From contig CAYSEF010000003.1 in assembly GCA_964430105.1 (NCBI GenBank), positions 1 to 64,000 on the forward strand: DNA of 64,000 nt. Reading direction: 5' to 3'. Below, in pieces: positions 8,059 through 17,391 of this stretch. How positions within the stretch are numbered: position 1 is the stretch's first letter; each line of letters begins with the position of its first letter. The notes below the pieces were generated by a model. It saw nothing but the letters and a program-made list of their open reading frames with translations. It did not search any database and was not told the DNA's origin. Source of the DNA: UMGS1696 sp964430105 (lineage in GTDB: Bacteria > Bacillota > Clostridia > Oscillospirales > CAG-272). Position numbers and translations under genes: made by a program.

Positions 8059-8943
8059 TTACTCACTCGCACCTGCACCTGCAACGATTTCCGTGATCTC
8101 CTGAGTTATCGCGCCTTGTCTTGCTCTGTTATACTGGAGATTGAGATCACTCAGCATGGTATCCGCATTCTTTGTTGCGGTGTCCATTGCGGAACGTCTT
8201 GCAGCTACTTCTGCGGCAAAAGCTTCCATTACAGAGGTATAAAGAACACCTGCGATATATTCGGGAATCAATGCTGCGAGAACCTCCTCAGCGTTTGGCT
8301 CATACTCGACGAGCGCATTTTGAGAAGGAGCTACGGGTGTAATATCGGGTTCAGTGGCATTTTTTTTGCGATTTTTGCCCTTTTCGAGTGGCAAAACGTA
8401 GGTGATATCCGGTACCTGCGAAAGCATTGAAACAAATTTCGTTGAAATAAGGTTGACTGCACAAATTTCGCCTCTGTCATACATATCGCGTATAAGATAT
8501 CCCGCTTTTGAGGAATCGGCAGATGTGAAATTTTCCGCAGAGATAAATTCATCCGTAACGATATTTCCACGGTTTTTGTAATAATCAACTGCACGCTTGC
8601 CTATCGGAAGAACAAAGTCCTTATCTCTGAGAAGTGTCGAGGCTGAGCGGAAAATATTGTTATTATATCCACCCGCCAAACCTCTGTCTCCTGCTACGAT
8701 AATGTAAAGTGCAGGAAGCTCACGGCTTTTTTCGATAGTCAGTGTGGCAGAATAGGGACTGCGTTCGACAGCAAGGTCTGAAAAAGCATCGAGCATAACG
8801 CTACGATAGAATCTCGACTGTTCCATACGAGCGCTTGCACGACGTATTTTTGATGAAGCCACGAGCTGCATAGCTTTTGTGATATGCTTTGTGGAATCAA
8901 CGCTTTTTATTCGTGCGCGTATGGCTTTTATATTAGCTCCCAT
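8059..8943 (-). CDS. atpG: F-type ATP synthase subunit gamma
   Basis: A 294-residue rotor shaft subunit. The N-terminal coiled-coil helix (IKAIRARIKSVDSTKHITKA) and the C-terminal helix (YNRARQGAITQEITEIVAGA) that cross the alpha-beta hexamer are recognisable, with the Rossmann-like middle domain between them. A charged stretch at about 190-215 (KGKNRKKNATEPDITP) looks like an insertion in the middle domain. It lies 20 bases after atpA in the operon order a-c-b-delta-alpha-gamma-beta-epsilon. Confidence 0.96.
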   Translation of the reverse strand: MGANIKAIRARIKSVDSTKHITKAMQLVASSKIRRASARMEQSRFYRSVMLDAFSDLAVERSPYSATLTIEKSRELPALYIIVAGDRGLAGGYNNNIFRSASTLLRDKDFVLPIGKRAVDYYKNRGNIVTDEFISAENFTSADSSKAGYLIRDMYDRGEICAVNLISTKFVSMLSQVPDITYVLPLEKGKNRKKNATEPDITPVAPSQNALVEYEPNAEEVLAALIPEYIAGVLYTSVMEAFAAEVAARRSAMDTATKNADTMLSDLNLQYNRARQGAITQEITEIVAGAGASE

Positions 8944-8963
8944 GATTTATCTCCTGCTCACTG

Positions 8964-10496
8964 TCAGTCGGGCAAAATGCCGTAAACTTCGGTGCGGAAT
9001 TTCTTTGTGAAATCAACGATAGCTGTTTTCATGAGCTGGGTGTCGTCATCGGAAAGAATTCCTGTATCGACTATTCTATTCATAAGCTCATCGTAATTCA
9101 GCTTCAAATAATCACGAAGTTCAGCTTCATAGCTACGGATATCCTTAACCTCTATGTCGTTCAGATAACCGTTTACTGCCGCGAAAATTATTGCTACCTG
9201 ATATTCTACCGGAACAGGTGCATTTTTATCCTGCTTCAGAATTTCAACGATTCTTTCACCGAGAGCAAGACGAGCTTTGGTATCAGCATCAAGGTCTGAA
9301 CCAAACTGAGCAAACGCCTGAAGCTCACGGTACTGAGAATAAAGCAGCTTCAAGGAGGAAGCGGTTTTCTTCATTGCCTTTATCTGAGCAGAACCACCTA
9401 CACGAGATACGGATATACCCGGGTTTACAGCGGGGATTACGCCGGCATGATAAAGCTCTGTTTCAAGGAAAATCTGACCGTCGGTAATAGAAATGACATT
9501 TGTTGGAATATAAGCGGAAACGTCACCGGCCTGAGTTTCGATAATGGGAAGTGCTGTAATAGAGCCTCCGCCATATTCAGGAGCAAGACGAGCCGCTCTT
9601 TCAAGAAGTCTTGAGTGAAGATAGAAAACGTCACCCGGATAAGCTTCACGTCCCGGTGGTCTGCGGATAAGGAGAGAAAGTGCACGGTATGCAACTGCGT
9701 GTTTTGACAGGTCATCGTAAACTATCAGAACATCCTTACCCTGTGCCATAAAATATTCTGCTATAGCACAGCCTGAATAAGGAGCGATATACTGCAAAGG
9801 TGCGCCTTCAGATGCGGTTGCGGCAACGATAACTGTGTATGAATCGGCACCGGCTTTACGGAAGGTTTCGGCAATGCCCGCTACAGTGGAATTTTTCTGA
9901 CCTATAGCGACATAAATACAAATAACGCCGGTATCCTTCTGATTAAGGATAGTATCGACAGCGATAGTAGTTTTACCTGTCTGTCTGTCGCCTACGATAA
10001 GCTCACGCTGTCCTCGACCGATCGGGATCATAGAGTCGATTGCTTTGATACCCGTCTGGAGAGGAACGGAAACGCTTTTTCTTTTGATAATACCGGGGGC
10101 GATACGCTCGATAGGGTAGGTTTCGGTGCATCCTGTCGGGCCTTTGCCATCGATAGGCTTACCGAGAGCATTTACGATACGACCTATCATGCCATCGCCG
10201 ACCGGAACTGAAACGACATGACCTGTCCGCTTAACTTTTGTGCCTTCACGGATATTGGAGGTATCATCGAGCATGACGATAGATACGGTCTGTTCCTCAA
10301 GGTTCATAGCCATACCACTTTCGCCACCCTCAAAGGTTACAAGCTCATTTGCCATGCAGTTGTCAAGTCCGAACGCACGAACAATACCGTCACCAACAGT
10401 TATAACGGTGCCTGTTTCCTTTTCTTCGGTTTTGTTTTCGTAATTTTTAATTTGATTTTTTATGATATTCGATATTTCATCGGGACGAATTCCCAT
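8964..10496 (-). CDS. atpA: F-type ATP synthase subunit alpha
   Basis: A 510-residue non-catalytic nucleotide-binding F1 subunit. It has the N-terminal beta-barrel, the alpha-type P-loop GDRQTGKT (169-176), and PAVNPGISVSRVGGSAQ near 360-380, typical of alpha. Length matches the family. It follows atpH after 83 bases that contain no obvious terminator. Three copies form the F1 head with AtpD. Confidence 0.98.
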   Translation of the reverse strand: MGIRPDEISNIIKNQIKNYENKTEEKETGTVITVGDGIVRAFGLDNCMANELVTFEGGESGMAMNLEEQTVSIVMLDDTSNIREGTKVKRTGHVVSVPVGDGMIGRIVNALGKPIDGKGPTGCTETYPIERIAPGIIKRKSVSVPLQTGIKAIDSMIPIGRGQRELIVGDRQTGKTTIAVDTILNQKDTGVICIYVAIGQKNSTVAGIAETFRKAGADSYTVIVAATASEGAPLQYIAPYSGCAIAEYFMAQGKDVLIVYDDLSKHAVAYRALSLLIRRPPGREAYPGDVFYLHSRLLERAARLAPEYGGGSITALPIIETQAGDVSAYIPTNVISITDGQIFLETELYHAGVIPAVNPGISVSRVGGSAQIKAMKKTASSLKLLYSQYRELQAFAQFGSDLDADTKARLALGERIVEILKQDKNAPVPVEYQVAIIFAAVNGYLNDIEVKDIRSYEAELRDYLKLNYDELMNRIVDTGILSDDDTQLMKTAIVDFTKKFRTEVYGILPD

Positions 10497-10579
10497 AGTA
10501 TATCTCCTATATTTATAAATAGAATGTAATATTAGCCTATAGGACTATTATTTCTGCTTGATGAGATAAATTTGCGTGT

Positions 10580-11113
10580 TTATATCACAGTATCCGACAA
10601 AACTGCGCCTATCTCATTAAGCTTTGATTTAATGCTGTCGTCTATCTCACGGTTGTTGTAGAACAGACGCATACCACCGATTATTTCAGAGTTTATGCGA
10701 TAAATGACTTCCGTTCTACATCCGGTAAGCTTTGCAAGCTTGTCTTCAAGACGTTTTTTCTGGTCATCTGTCAATTCAATGGCACTTTCGGCTAAGACAC
10801 GGACGATTTTGAATTTCTCATAATAAAGACGTTCAAATTCATCAAAGCATTCGCCAAGCTCCATAGCAAGCCGTCTTTCCGTCATAAGCTTAACGAAATT
10901 AGCAAGATATGGATGCACTCTGCCATCAAGAAGATCACCGACAACTGCGACACGCTCCTCTTTGGAGAGATTGGGGTCGATAAGCAGACGTGTATACTCT
11001 CGAGTGAGAGCTTCTTTGAGGACTCGTGATTCAGACAGAATTTGAGCCTCAAGACCTTCTTCTTCAGCGAGAGCAAAAAGACCGCCGCCGTATTCTTTGA
11101 TTATTTCATTCAT
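10580..11113 (-). CDS. atpH: F-type ATP synthase subunit delta
   Basis: A 177-residue peripheral-stalk subunit that ties the top of F1 to subunit b (OSCP homologue). The N-terminal helical domain and the C-terminal family signature (LTGCRTEVIYRINSEIIGGM) are present. It starts 15 bases after atpF. Sequence conservation in this family is low, but position and the C-terminal motif make the call firm. Confidence 0.95.
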   Translation of the reverse strand: MNEIIKEYGGGLFALAEEEGLEAQILSESRVLKEALTREYTRLLIDPNLSKEERVAVVGDLLDGRVHPYLANFVKLMTERRLAMELGECFDEFERLYYEKFKIVRVLAESAIELTDDQKKRLEDKLAKLTGCRTEVIYRINSEIIGGMRLFYNNREIDDSIKSKLNEIGAVLSDTVI

Positions 11114-11128
11114 ATCGTTTCACCGACT

Positions 11129-11626
11129 TTAAAGCTTTTCGATAAACGAATCGATAAGTTCTCTGTGGTCATCCTCTGAGATCTCACGTCCCACAACAGA
11201 TTCTGCAATTTGGACAGAAATATCGGAAATCTCGTTTTTGAGGTCGTTCATAGCCTTTTTCTTTTCCTGTTCGATTTCAGCCTCGGCTTTTTTCATTGTA
11301 TCAGCAGCCTTACGGTTAGCATCGGCAATGATTTCGTCTCCGAGTCTGTCGGCTCTTTGAGTAGCGGCTTTTACAATAGATTCCGCTTCTTCCTTTGCGC
11401 CGGCAAGCTTTTCGTTATACAGCTTTTTATCGCTTTCAGCCTGAGCATTTGCTTCTTCGGCGTTACGGTAGATGTCATCCACCTGACCTTTACGTTCTTC
11501 GAGAATTTTTTGCACGGGTTTGAAAAGCAATTTTTTTAGTATCAATACAAGAATCAGAAGGTTTGCGATGGTTGCGACGATATGCCAGATATTAAGTGAT
11601 ATCAGTTCAAGATATTCGCCGTTCAT
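11129..11626 (-). CDS. atpF: F-type ATP synthase subunit b
   Basis: A 165-residue peripheral-stalk subunit. One N-terminal membrane helix (about residues 10-30, IWHIVATIANLLILVLILKK) is followed by FKPVQKILEERK and then a long charged coiled coil rich in Ala, Glu and Lys up to about residue 140. Two copies should form the stator arm. It lies 23 bases after atpE. Confidence 0.96.
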   Translation of the reverse strand: MNGEYLELISLNIWHIVATIANLLILVLILKKLLFKPVQKILEERKGQVDDIYRNAEEANAQAESDKKLYNEKLAGAKEEAESIVKAATQRADRLGDEIIADANRKAADTMKKAEAEIEQEKKKAMNDLKNEISDISVQIAESVVGREISEDDHRELIDSFIEKL

Positions 11627-11649
11627 AGGTATTCCTCTTTTTATTTAGA

Positions 11650-11922
11650 TTAAAGCTTGCTGATGAAAAGATTCGGGGCAAGGAGCATGAGAAGAAGACC
11701 CATAACGAAGCCGTAAATACCGGTTGTTTCAGCGATAGCACAACCCATGATCATTGTAGAGGTTACAGAGCCTTTACATTCGGGCTGACGACCTATTGCT
11801 TCACAGGCTTTACCTACAGCATAACCTTCACCGATACCGGGGCCTATACCTGCAATCAGTGAAAGACCTGCACCAATAGCACATCCTGCCATAATCGTTG
11901 CTTTAGCATTAGCGAGTTCCAT
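11650..11922 (-). CDS. atpE: F-type ATP synthase subunit c with Na+-type ligand residues
   Basis: A 90-residue hairpin of two membrane helices joined by the polar loop GRQPE. It oligomerises into the rotor ring. The ion-binding carboxylate is Glu65 in AETTGIYGF. Helix 1 carries Glu32 (GPGIGEGYA), where the classic Na+ enzyme of Ilyobacter has Gln32. Thr66, Thr67 and Tyr70 complete a Na+-type pocket. Glu32 with Glu65 is the two-carboxylate arrangement described for the Na+-driven Fusobacterium nucleatum enzyme, so this ATP synthase is probably Na+-coupled. The identity as c subunit is certain; ion specificity is inferred from residues. Confidence 0.97.
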   Translation of the reverse strand: MELANAKATIMAGCAIGAGLSLIAGIGPGIGEGYAVGKACEAIGRQPECKGSVTSTMIMGCAIAETTGIYGFVMGLLLMLLAPNLFISKL

Positions 11923-12004
11923 AATTATTTTCTCCTATATTATATAGATTTTTTGACAATAGAAAAGTAGTGTAATGTTTTGAATTACCGTGAGTGATTC
12001 ACAG

Positions 12005-12748
12005 TTAATTTTCATCTCCGACTGCTCCGGCAATATACAGCATTGTCAGCATTGCGAATATAAATGCCTGCATACATGATGAGAACAGATCGAAATAGAT
12101 AGACAGTATTGCCGGGATACCGACCTGAAGAAACGGTATATTACCGAGAAATCCGGGAAGCCATCCGAGCAGTGCTGTAGAAGCGGCTGCAAGAGCTGCA
12201 TACACGAGAGTAGAGATAACTGTACCGGATACTACGTTACCGAAATGACGGAAAGCCATAGAAACCGGTGTGCCGAGTTCAGAGAGAACATTAAACGGCG
12301 TAAACAAAGCGAACGGTTCGGTATAGCCCTTGAGATATCCGAGAAATCCGCTTGATTTTATCTTATAGTAAGTTATCATCACGAATACGAGTATAGCCCA
12401 GCCTGCAACAGTGTTCAAATCTGCTGTCGGGGGGTACATACCGAGCAGTGATGAAAGTGATGAAAGTGCGGAAAGACTGAGAATAGCGGCGATAAACGGT
12501 GCGAAGTCCATAAATTTTTCGCCCATATTACTTCTTACAAGTCCTTCTACCTTTTCGACGATCCATTCAGCGATAATCTGTCTTTTTGAAGTAGGTCGAA
12601 CCTTGAGGTCATGCGTAAGAACAAGACACAATATCGCTATAAACAGTATGACTATCCAAGAATTGACCTGTGTTTCTGTGATAGGTATTCCACCGAAGAC
12701 AGGTATTTCAAAATATATTTTTGCACCTGTAATATTGATACTATCCAT
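12005..12748 (-). CDS. atpB: F-type ATP synthase subunit a
   Basis: A 247-residue stator membrane protein with about five to six hydrophobic helices that form the ion half-channels against the c-ring. The essential arginine lies in MAFRHFGNVVSG, matching the RLFGN motif of other bacteria. The start is placed at MDSINITG: AGAGG lies just upstream and the codon immediately follows the stop of the preceding gene. An earlier in-frame start would overlap that gene by 53 bases. The C-terminus is membrane-embedded (YFDLFSSCMQAFIFAMLTML) as expected. Confidence 0.96.
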   Translation of the reverse strand: MDSINITGAKIYFEIPVFGGIPITETQVNSWIVILFIAILCLVLTHDLKVRPTSKRQIIAEWIVEKVEGLVRSNMGEKFMDFAPFIAAILSLSALSSLSSLLGMYPPTADLNTVAGWAILVFVMITYYKIKSSGFLGYLKGYTEPFALFTPFNVLSELGTPVSMAFRHFGNVVSGTVISTLVYAALAAASTALLGWLPGFLGNIPFLQVGIPAILSIYFDLFSSCMQAFIFAMLTMLYIAGAVGDEN

Positions 12749-12749
12749 A

Positions 12750-13352
12750 TTAACCTCTGTTTTTTGCGTCTGTGTTATTTCCGTTCGCTGATTTTTCTTC
12801 ACCCGGAACTGTGCCCTTGTAGAAGCCCTTCATGAAGGTTTCCAGTGCATCATTTTCCTCGTCCTCATCGTCGTTTGGAAGATTACTTGCGTTATTTGAA
12901 GCTTCTGTGGCATCAGTTGAATCGTTTTCGCTGTTTTCATCGCCGTTACCCGAAAGGTGTTGCTTTCTTGACACTGCAAGATTTATCAGGTTTCGTGCGG
13001 TGATAACTATTCTCGGAAAGAATACCGATGCTACAACCGGCACCCAATGTATCCAATCGACAATCAGAGCTACTACCATTACCGCAAGCATTACCACTGT
13101 TCTTCCGAGATAGGATGAGCGCATTTTCAGCTTTGCGGTACTTTCATCTCCTGTTTCGAGAGCTTTAATTACTCCGATGGACATGAAAAAGAAATTTCCG
13201 AATGCGAGTAGCCAACCAATTACTCCACCTATGACAACAGTAAGATCAAAGCTTCCTGCGATAAGAAAACCAAGCATTATGATGGCAGTGCATACAAGAC
13301 AGCCGACAGCCATTGTCCGTAGGTCATTGCGTACTTCTTTATCGAGTTTCAA
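12750..13352 (-). CDS. AtpI-like membrane protein, first gene of the atp operon
   Basis: A 200-residue protein with four predicted membrane helices in the first 130 residues (about 14-34, 37-58, 84-102 and 105-122), followed by a very acidic, Asn/Ser/Asp-rich tail of about 65 residues. It occupies the position of atpI (ATP synthase subunit I), which helps c-ring assembly, and the helix pattern fits. The tail is longer than in typical AtpI. The start is TTG with GGAGG eight bases upstream. Its stop codon lies one base before the atpB start. Function rests on position plus topology; the sequence itself is weakly conserved. Confidence 0.75.
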   Translation of the reverse strand: MKLDKEVRNDLRTMAVGCLVCTAIIMLGFLIAGSFDLTVVIGGVIGWLLAFGNFFFMSIGVIKALETGDESTAKLKMRSSYLGRTVVMLAVMVVALIVDWIHWVPVVASVFFPRIVITARNLINLAVSRKQHLSGNGDENSENDSTDATEASNNASNLPNDDEDEENDALETFMKGFYKGTVPGEEKSANGNNTDAKNRG

Positions 13353-13398
13353 TGTGCGGTCCTCCGAAAAATGATATAATGTTATTGTACCATATATT

Positions 13399-13426
13399 AT
13401 TATATCATTTTTTTAAGAAATTGCAA
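13399..13426 (-). promoter_or_regulatory. Promoter of the atp operon
   Basis: On the minus strand TTGCAA (13421-13426) and TATAAT (13399-13404) are separated by 16 bases, about 45 bases ahead of the TTG start of the AtpI-like gene. Confidence 0.65.
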
Positions 13427-13481
13427 CAATTTTTGCTTTTTGGAGACTTTTAAGAAAATATCAAACGCAGAAATTTTTGTG

Positions 13482-13510
13482 AAAAAACTCCCCCAGGTAG
13501 GAGGAGTTTT
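13482..13510 (-). terminator. Intrinsic terminator of pfkA
   Basis: AAAACTCC (13484-13491) pairs with GGAGTTTT (13503-13510) around an 11-base loop. On the minus strand a T-run follows. It starts seven bases after the pfkA stop codon. Confidence 0.8.
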
Positions 13511-13517
13511 ATAGATA

Positions 13518-14618
13518 TTAGTTTGCGAGTTCGTCAAGCAGTGCGTAATTTTTGGCAAAAATAGCCTTCTTCTCAGCGATGAACTCATCCATTTCAGCAA
13601 GCTGTTCTGCTGTATATGCATCTGTCATGCCGGGCTTAAGAGTACCCTTATATCTGCGGTCGAGTACCTGTGACCAGCCGATTCCGCAGGTTTTGATTTC
13701 ACCACAGCGTTCTACAACGATAATATCGGAGTGACCTGCGAGAAGTTCTTCAACTGCACGAGCACCCATACGAGTTGCGAGAAGTCTGTCGGCAAGTGTG
13801 GGTACACCACCACGAACGATATGTGCAAGACGACAGAATCTTGCCTCAACAACAAGACGGTCGTTATTTTCGTTTGCTGCAAGTTCCTTTGTAGCTGCTG
13901 TAATCTTCTTAGCAAGAGCTTCGCCCGCTTCGGGGAATGCTTCGGAAACGATGATAAGGAAGCTACGCTGACCTTCGCGACGGAGACGGATTATCTTTTC
14001 GATAGTTGCATTTTCGTCAAACGGACACTCGGGAATAACAGCCGCAACAGCACCGGAGGCGATAGCTGTATTAAGAGCGATATCACCTGCGCCTCTGCCC
14101 ATAACTTCTACGATATTGCAACGAGCGTGAGATTCACAAGTATCACGGAGCTTATCAACATTGTCGATAACAGTCTGCATAGCGGTATCAAAGCCAACTG
14201 TATTGTCGGAAGCGGTGATATCGTTGTCTATAGTTCCTGGAACACCGATTGTCGGTACGCCTCTTACAGAAAGGTCAGTAGCACCTCTGAAGGTACCGTC
14301 GCCACCGATAGCGATAATTCCGTCGATTTCATGCTTTTTAAGTACAGAGATAGCCTTCTGCATACCTGCTTCTTCTCTGAACTCATCGCAACGGTCAGAG
14401 TAAAGGAAAGTACCGCCAAGTTGAATTTTATTCGATACTTCACGGTTTGTAAGTTCAATCATTTCGTCGTGGATCATTCCGCGATATCCACCGATTATGC
14501 CCATTACTTCGACACCACGAGCATTTGCGGTTCTTGTAATGGCGCGGATAGCTGCATTCATACCGGGAGCGTCACCGCCGGAGGTAAGGATGCCTATCTT
14601 TCTGAATTTCTGTGCCAT
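13518..14618 (-). CDS. pfkA: ATP-dependent 6-phosphofructokinase
   Basis: A 366-residue glycolytic enzyme that converts fructose 6-phosphate to fructose 1,6-bisphosphate. The ATP-site motif is GGDGTF (105-110), with Gly where PPi-dependent enzymes have Asp. The catalytic loop is PGTIDND (127-133, Asp131), and MGRGAGD follows. These features indicate ATP rather than pyrophosphate as phosphate donor. The protein is about 45 residues longer than E. coli PfkA, mostly at the C-terminus (ending KKAIFAKNYALLDELAN). It is a single gene with its own promoter and terminator. Confidence 0.95.
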   Translation of the reverse strand: MAQKFRKIGILTSGGDAPGMNAAIRAITRTANARGVEVMGIIGGYRGMIHDEMIELTNREVSNKIQLGGTFLYSDRCDEFREEAGMQKAISVLKKHEIDGIIAIGGDGTFRGATDLSVRGVPTIGVPGTIDNDITASDNTVGFDTAMQTVIDNVDKLRDTCESHARCNIVEVMGRGAGDIALNTAIASGAVAAVIPECPFDENATIEKIIRLRREGQRSFLIIVSEAFPEAGEALAKKITAATKELAANENNDRLVVEARFCRLAHIVRGGVPTLADRLLATRMGARAVEELLAGHSDIIVVERCGEIKTCGIGWSQVLDRRYKGTLKPGMTDAYTAEQLAEMDEFIAEKKAIFAKNYALLDELAN

Positions 14619-14900
14619 GATAATAAATCCTTTCAGATTCTATAATTCCAATTAGTCATATTGTAATACAAATTGCAGAAAAAATCAAGTATAAAATTAA
14701 GATGTTCAGAAATTTTGATGTATTTCTGCCAAATTCCCATGTTGTCGCTGTAAATTTTAGCATTTTTCGGCAAAACGGACTATTATTTCAATATTAGTTT
14801 TCAATTCCCTGAAAGTATCTTGCATTTTTTCGTACATTTATGTATAATATGTATGTTATTTATTATTTTTATACGCCGTTTTGCGGCTGAAAGGTCGATT
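14619..14900. promoter_or_regulatory. Divergent promoter region between pfkA and proB
   Basis: For proB, TTGCAT (14820-14825), a 17-base spacer and TATAAT (14843-14848) lie about 50 bases ahead of the ATG. For pfkA, a minus-strand TTGATT and TACAAT pair 17 bases apart lies at about 14662-14690. The remaining AT-rich sequence shows no gene or clear structure. Confidence 0.65.
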
Positions 14901-15668
14901 ATGCGAATCGTTGTCAAGGTAGGTACATCCACCCTCGCTCATAAAACAGGTCAGCTCAATATAAGACATATCGAAAAGCTGTGTAAAGTCCTGTCGGATA
15001 TAAAAAATGCGGGAAATGAAGTGATTCTTGTATCCTCCGGTGCTATCGGAATGGGTATGGGCAAGCTGCAGTTGAGAGAACGCCCGAAAACTCTGCCTGA
15101 AAAGCAAGCCGCCGCTGCTGTAGGTCAGTGTGAGCTGATGTATGCGTACGACAAGCTTTTTTCGGAATACCATCATACAGTAGGTCAGATACTTTTGACA
15201 GGTGCTGACGTGCGTGATGAACACCGCTGTCAAAACTTTATCAATACAACAGAAAGACTTCTTGAATGGAACGCACTTCCTATCATCAATGAAAACGACA
15301 CTGTCGCTACGGATGAAATCGTCATTGGAGATAACGATACTCTTGCTGCTATCGTTGCAACCTCTATTCATGCTGATCTTTTGATACTTCTTTCAGATAT
15401 AGACGGACTTTATACTGCAAATCCGCGTGAGGATTCTTCTGCTACTCTTATTTCAGAGGTGCGTGAGCTTACCGCTGAGATACTTGCATCGGCAGGTGGA
15501 AAAGGCTCTGAAATCGGTACAGGCGGTATGCAGACGAAGCTGACAGCCGCAAAGATGATCATGGATTCAGGCAGTGATATGGTCATAGCTAACGGAGAAG
15601 ACCCCGCTATACTTTATGATATTATCGAAGGAGCAGGCGTCGGCACGAGATTTATCGGAAATAAATAA
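14901..15668 (+). CDS. proB: Glutamate 5-kinase (short form without PUA domain)
   Basis: A 255-residue amino-acid kinase-fold enzyme that phosphorylates glutamate, the first step of proline synthesis. Visible motifs are VVKVGTSTLA at the N-terminus, VSSGAIGMGMGKL, INENDTVATDEI and EIGTGGMQTKLTAAK. The C-terminal PUA domain of E. coli ProB (367 residues) is absent, as in several other bacterial lineages. The start is at MRIVVKVG, seven bases after AAAGG. The upstream in-frame ATG would add a 27-residue hydrophobic stretch that does not belong to the family. proA is not adjacent. Confidence 0.93.
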   Translation: MRIVVKVGTSTLAHKTGQLNIRHIEKLCKVLSDIKNAGNEVILVSSGAIGMGMGKLQLRERPKTLPEKQAAAAVGQCELMYAYDKLFSEYHHTVGQILLTGADVRDEHRCQNFINTTERLLEWNALPIINENDTVATDEIVIGDNDTLAAIVATSIHADLLILLSDIDGLYTANPREDSSATLISEVRELTAEILASAGGKGSEIGTGGMQTKLTAAKMIMDSGSDMVIANGEDPAILYDIIEGAGVGTRFIGNK

Positions 15669-15703
15669 TCCTGCTTATATTATTTGAGGTCTATAGTATT
15701 ATT

Positions 15704-17287
15704 ATGAAGAAAATATCTTATAAAATTACTGCATTTTTGCTTTCCGCACTTCTCGCTGTGCCTGCTAATGCACTTACTGTAATTGCGGATAATACACGGA
15801 CATACAGTGGTGAATTTACCGATGTTTCGGAATCGGCATGGTATTACGATTATGTGGTTGACGCATATTCTCTTGGACTTATAAATGGCAAAACAGCAAC
15901 GACATTTGCACCGGATCAAACTCTTACTATCGCTGAAACTATAAAGCTTGCTGCGTTGACTCATCAAATACTGAAAAATGGCACTGTTAATGAAGCTGCT
16001 TTTGAATCTGCAAATTCATCTCACTGGTACGATGGTTATGTGAGCTATTGTATCGCAAACGGTATCGTGACAGAGGAGTATGAGAATTATAATATTGCAG
16101 CCTCAAGAGCACAGGTGTCTATACTTTTCTCTCGTTCCGTTATTTCGTCAGGTGTGGATATCAAGGAAATCAATCCACTCGCATTTGGTGATCTTTCGGA
16201 CGTTGACAGCTCGATGTGGTACGCAGGTGCAGTTTACAGAATGGTTCGTTGGGGAATTCTCTCCGGCGATGCAAACGGTAATATAAAACCCGAATCAAGC
16301 GTAAAGAGAAGCGAAATTTCAGCTATTTTGATGCGTATATTGGATGAGGACGAAAGAGTATTGCTTGGTGGAGCAAAGGCTGATTCTGACAGTTCAGATA
16401 AAAAAGCAGACCAAAGTGGCGATGCAACGAACGTCGATGCGAATTCCGGCGTGACAGGCTCATCTGTAACTTTATACGAAGGCAGCCGTGACAAAAAATC
16501 ATTTACGGGTATAACAGGCTTTGCAGGTGAATTTACCGTTGAAAATGGTGTTTCCACTACTGATGCGGAATATTCTCTTGATCTTATCAATTCACTTGTT
16601 CTGGAAGAAGATAATGTTTCATTCAGACTTTATACAGGTTCCGGTTATGAAGCTCTCGGCATTGTGCGTGGATGGTTGAATGAATCTGCAAGAGGCAAGG
16701 ACGGAGCTACTTTACATGAAAAAAACGATGTATTCGAGGCTGTAAATGAGCTTTGCTATATTTGGGTCGGCAGAGAGCGTGTTGTTATTTCCGAATTGTG
16801 GTACGCAGATCACGGAGAATACACTACATATGCAATGTATTTTGAGGATGAAATAGACCTTAAGAAAGCCGACAGCGTAAGTATTTCAGTTGGCAGACTG
16901 GAACGAAGCATTCTCGAGGGTGCAGATATGGAATCCCTTGCCGATCGAATAGAAAAGGCGGACAAGGAAGGCGTTATTTCACCCGATACTGATATACCTG
17001 TGTCAGACAATTACACTGTTGCAATAGCTGATGCAAAAGAAAACGCCACAAAGATATTATTTGAATATGAATGTGAACGCTGTGATATTCTCTATGGCAG
17101 GGGATTGTACGGACGTGAGAGTGATTCATACAGACTGCTGTTCATTTACAAAAACGGAACAGTACAAACTGTAGCTACATCTGAGCTTGACGATATTCGT
17201 ATAAATTCTGCCGGAAATGTGCTTTATTACAGTGTCACTGCACCTGATGGAAAAGTTTTACAGTACGGTATCAATTTCGGCGATTGA
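15704..17287 (+). CDS. SLH-domain surface protein
   Basis: A 527-residue exported protein. A signal peptide (residues 1-28, KITAFLLSALLAVPANA core) is followed by three S-layer homology repeats at about 35-90, 95-150 and 155-215. Their WYYDYVVDAYSLGLINGK, HWYDGYVSYCIANGIV and MWYAGAVYRMVRWGILSGD segments are diagnostic. A Ser/Asp-rich linker (about 222-260) leads to a C-terminal region of about 265 residues that I do not recognise. SLH repeats bind pyruvylated secondary cell-wall polymers, so the protein should sit on the cell surface. It begins 35 bases after proB and could share its transcript. Confidence 0.88.
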   Translation: MKKISYKITAFLLSALLAVPANALTVIADNTRTYSGEFTDVSESAWYYDYVVDAYSLGLINGKTATTFAPDQTLTIAETIKLAALTHQILKNGTVNEAAFESANSSHWYDGYVSYCIANGIVTEEYENYNIAASRAQVSILFSRSVISSGVDIKEINPLAFGDLSDVDSSMWYAGAVYRMVRWGILSGDANGNIKPESSVKRSEISAILMRILDEDERVLLGGAKADSDSSDKKADQSGDATNVDANSGVTGSSVTLYEGSRDKKSFTGITGFAGEFTVENGVSTTDAEYSLDLINSLVLEEDNVSFRLYTGSGYEALGIVRGWLNESARGKDGATLHEKNDVFEAVNELCYIWVGRERVVISELWYADHGEYTTYAMYFEDEIDLKKADSVSISVGRLERSILEGADMESLADRIEKADKEGVISPDTDIPVSDNYTVAIADAKENATKILFEYECERCDILYGRGLYGRESDSYRLLFIYKNGTVQTVATSELDDIRINSAGNVLYYSVTAPDGKVLQYGINFGD

Positions 17288-17324
17288 GCGTTTCAGTCGA
17301 TAGTAGTACCTTTTGAACAGAATA

Positions 17325-17376
17325 AAAAAATCCCGTGTTATCCTGCCGTTTTCGGCTTGATAGCATGGGATTTTTG
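17325..17376. terminator. Bidirectional terminator between the SLH gene and glgB
   Basis: AAAAAATCCC at the left pairs with GGGATTTTT at the right. An inner GCCGTTTTCGGC hairpin and an ATC/GAT pair complete the structure. It can serve the plus-strand SLH gene and the minus-strand glgB. Confidence 0.8.
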
Positions 17377-17391
17377 CGTTATTTTAGGTAA

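Noticed and set aside
13731..14645. 304-codon plus-strand frame opposite pfkA
   Set aside because: Fully antisense to a clear phosphofructokinase; Ser/Cys/Thr-rich composition typical of a shadow frame.
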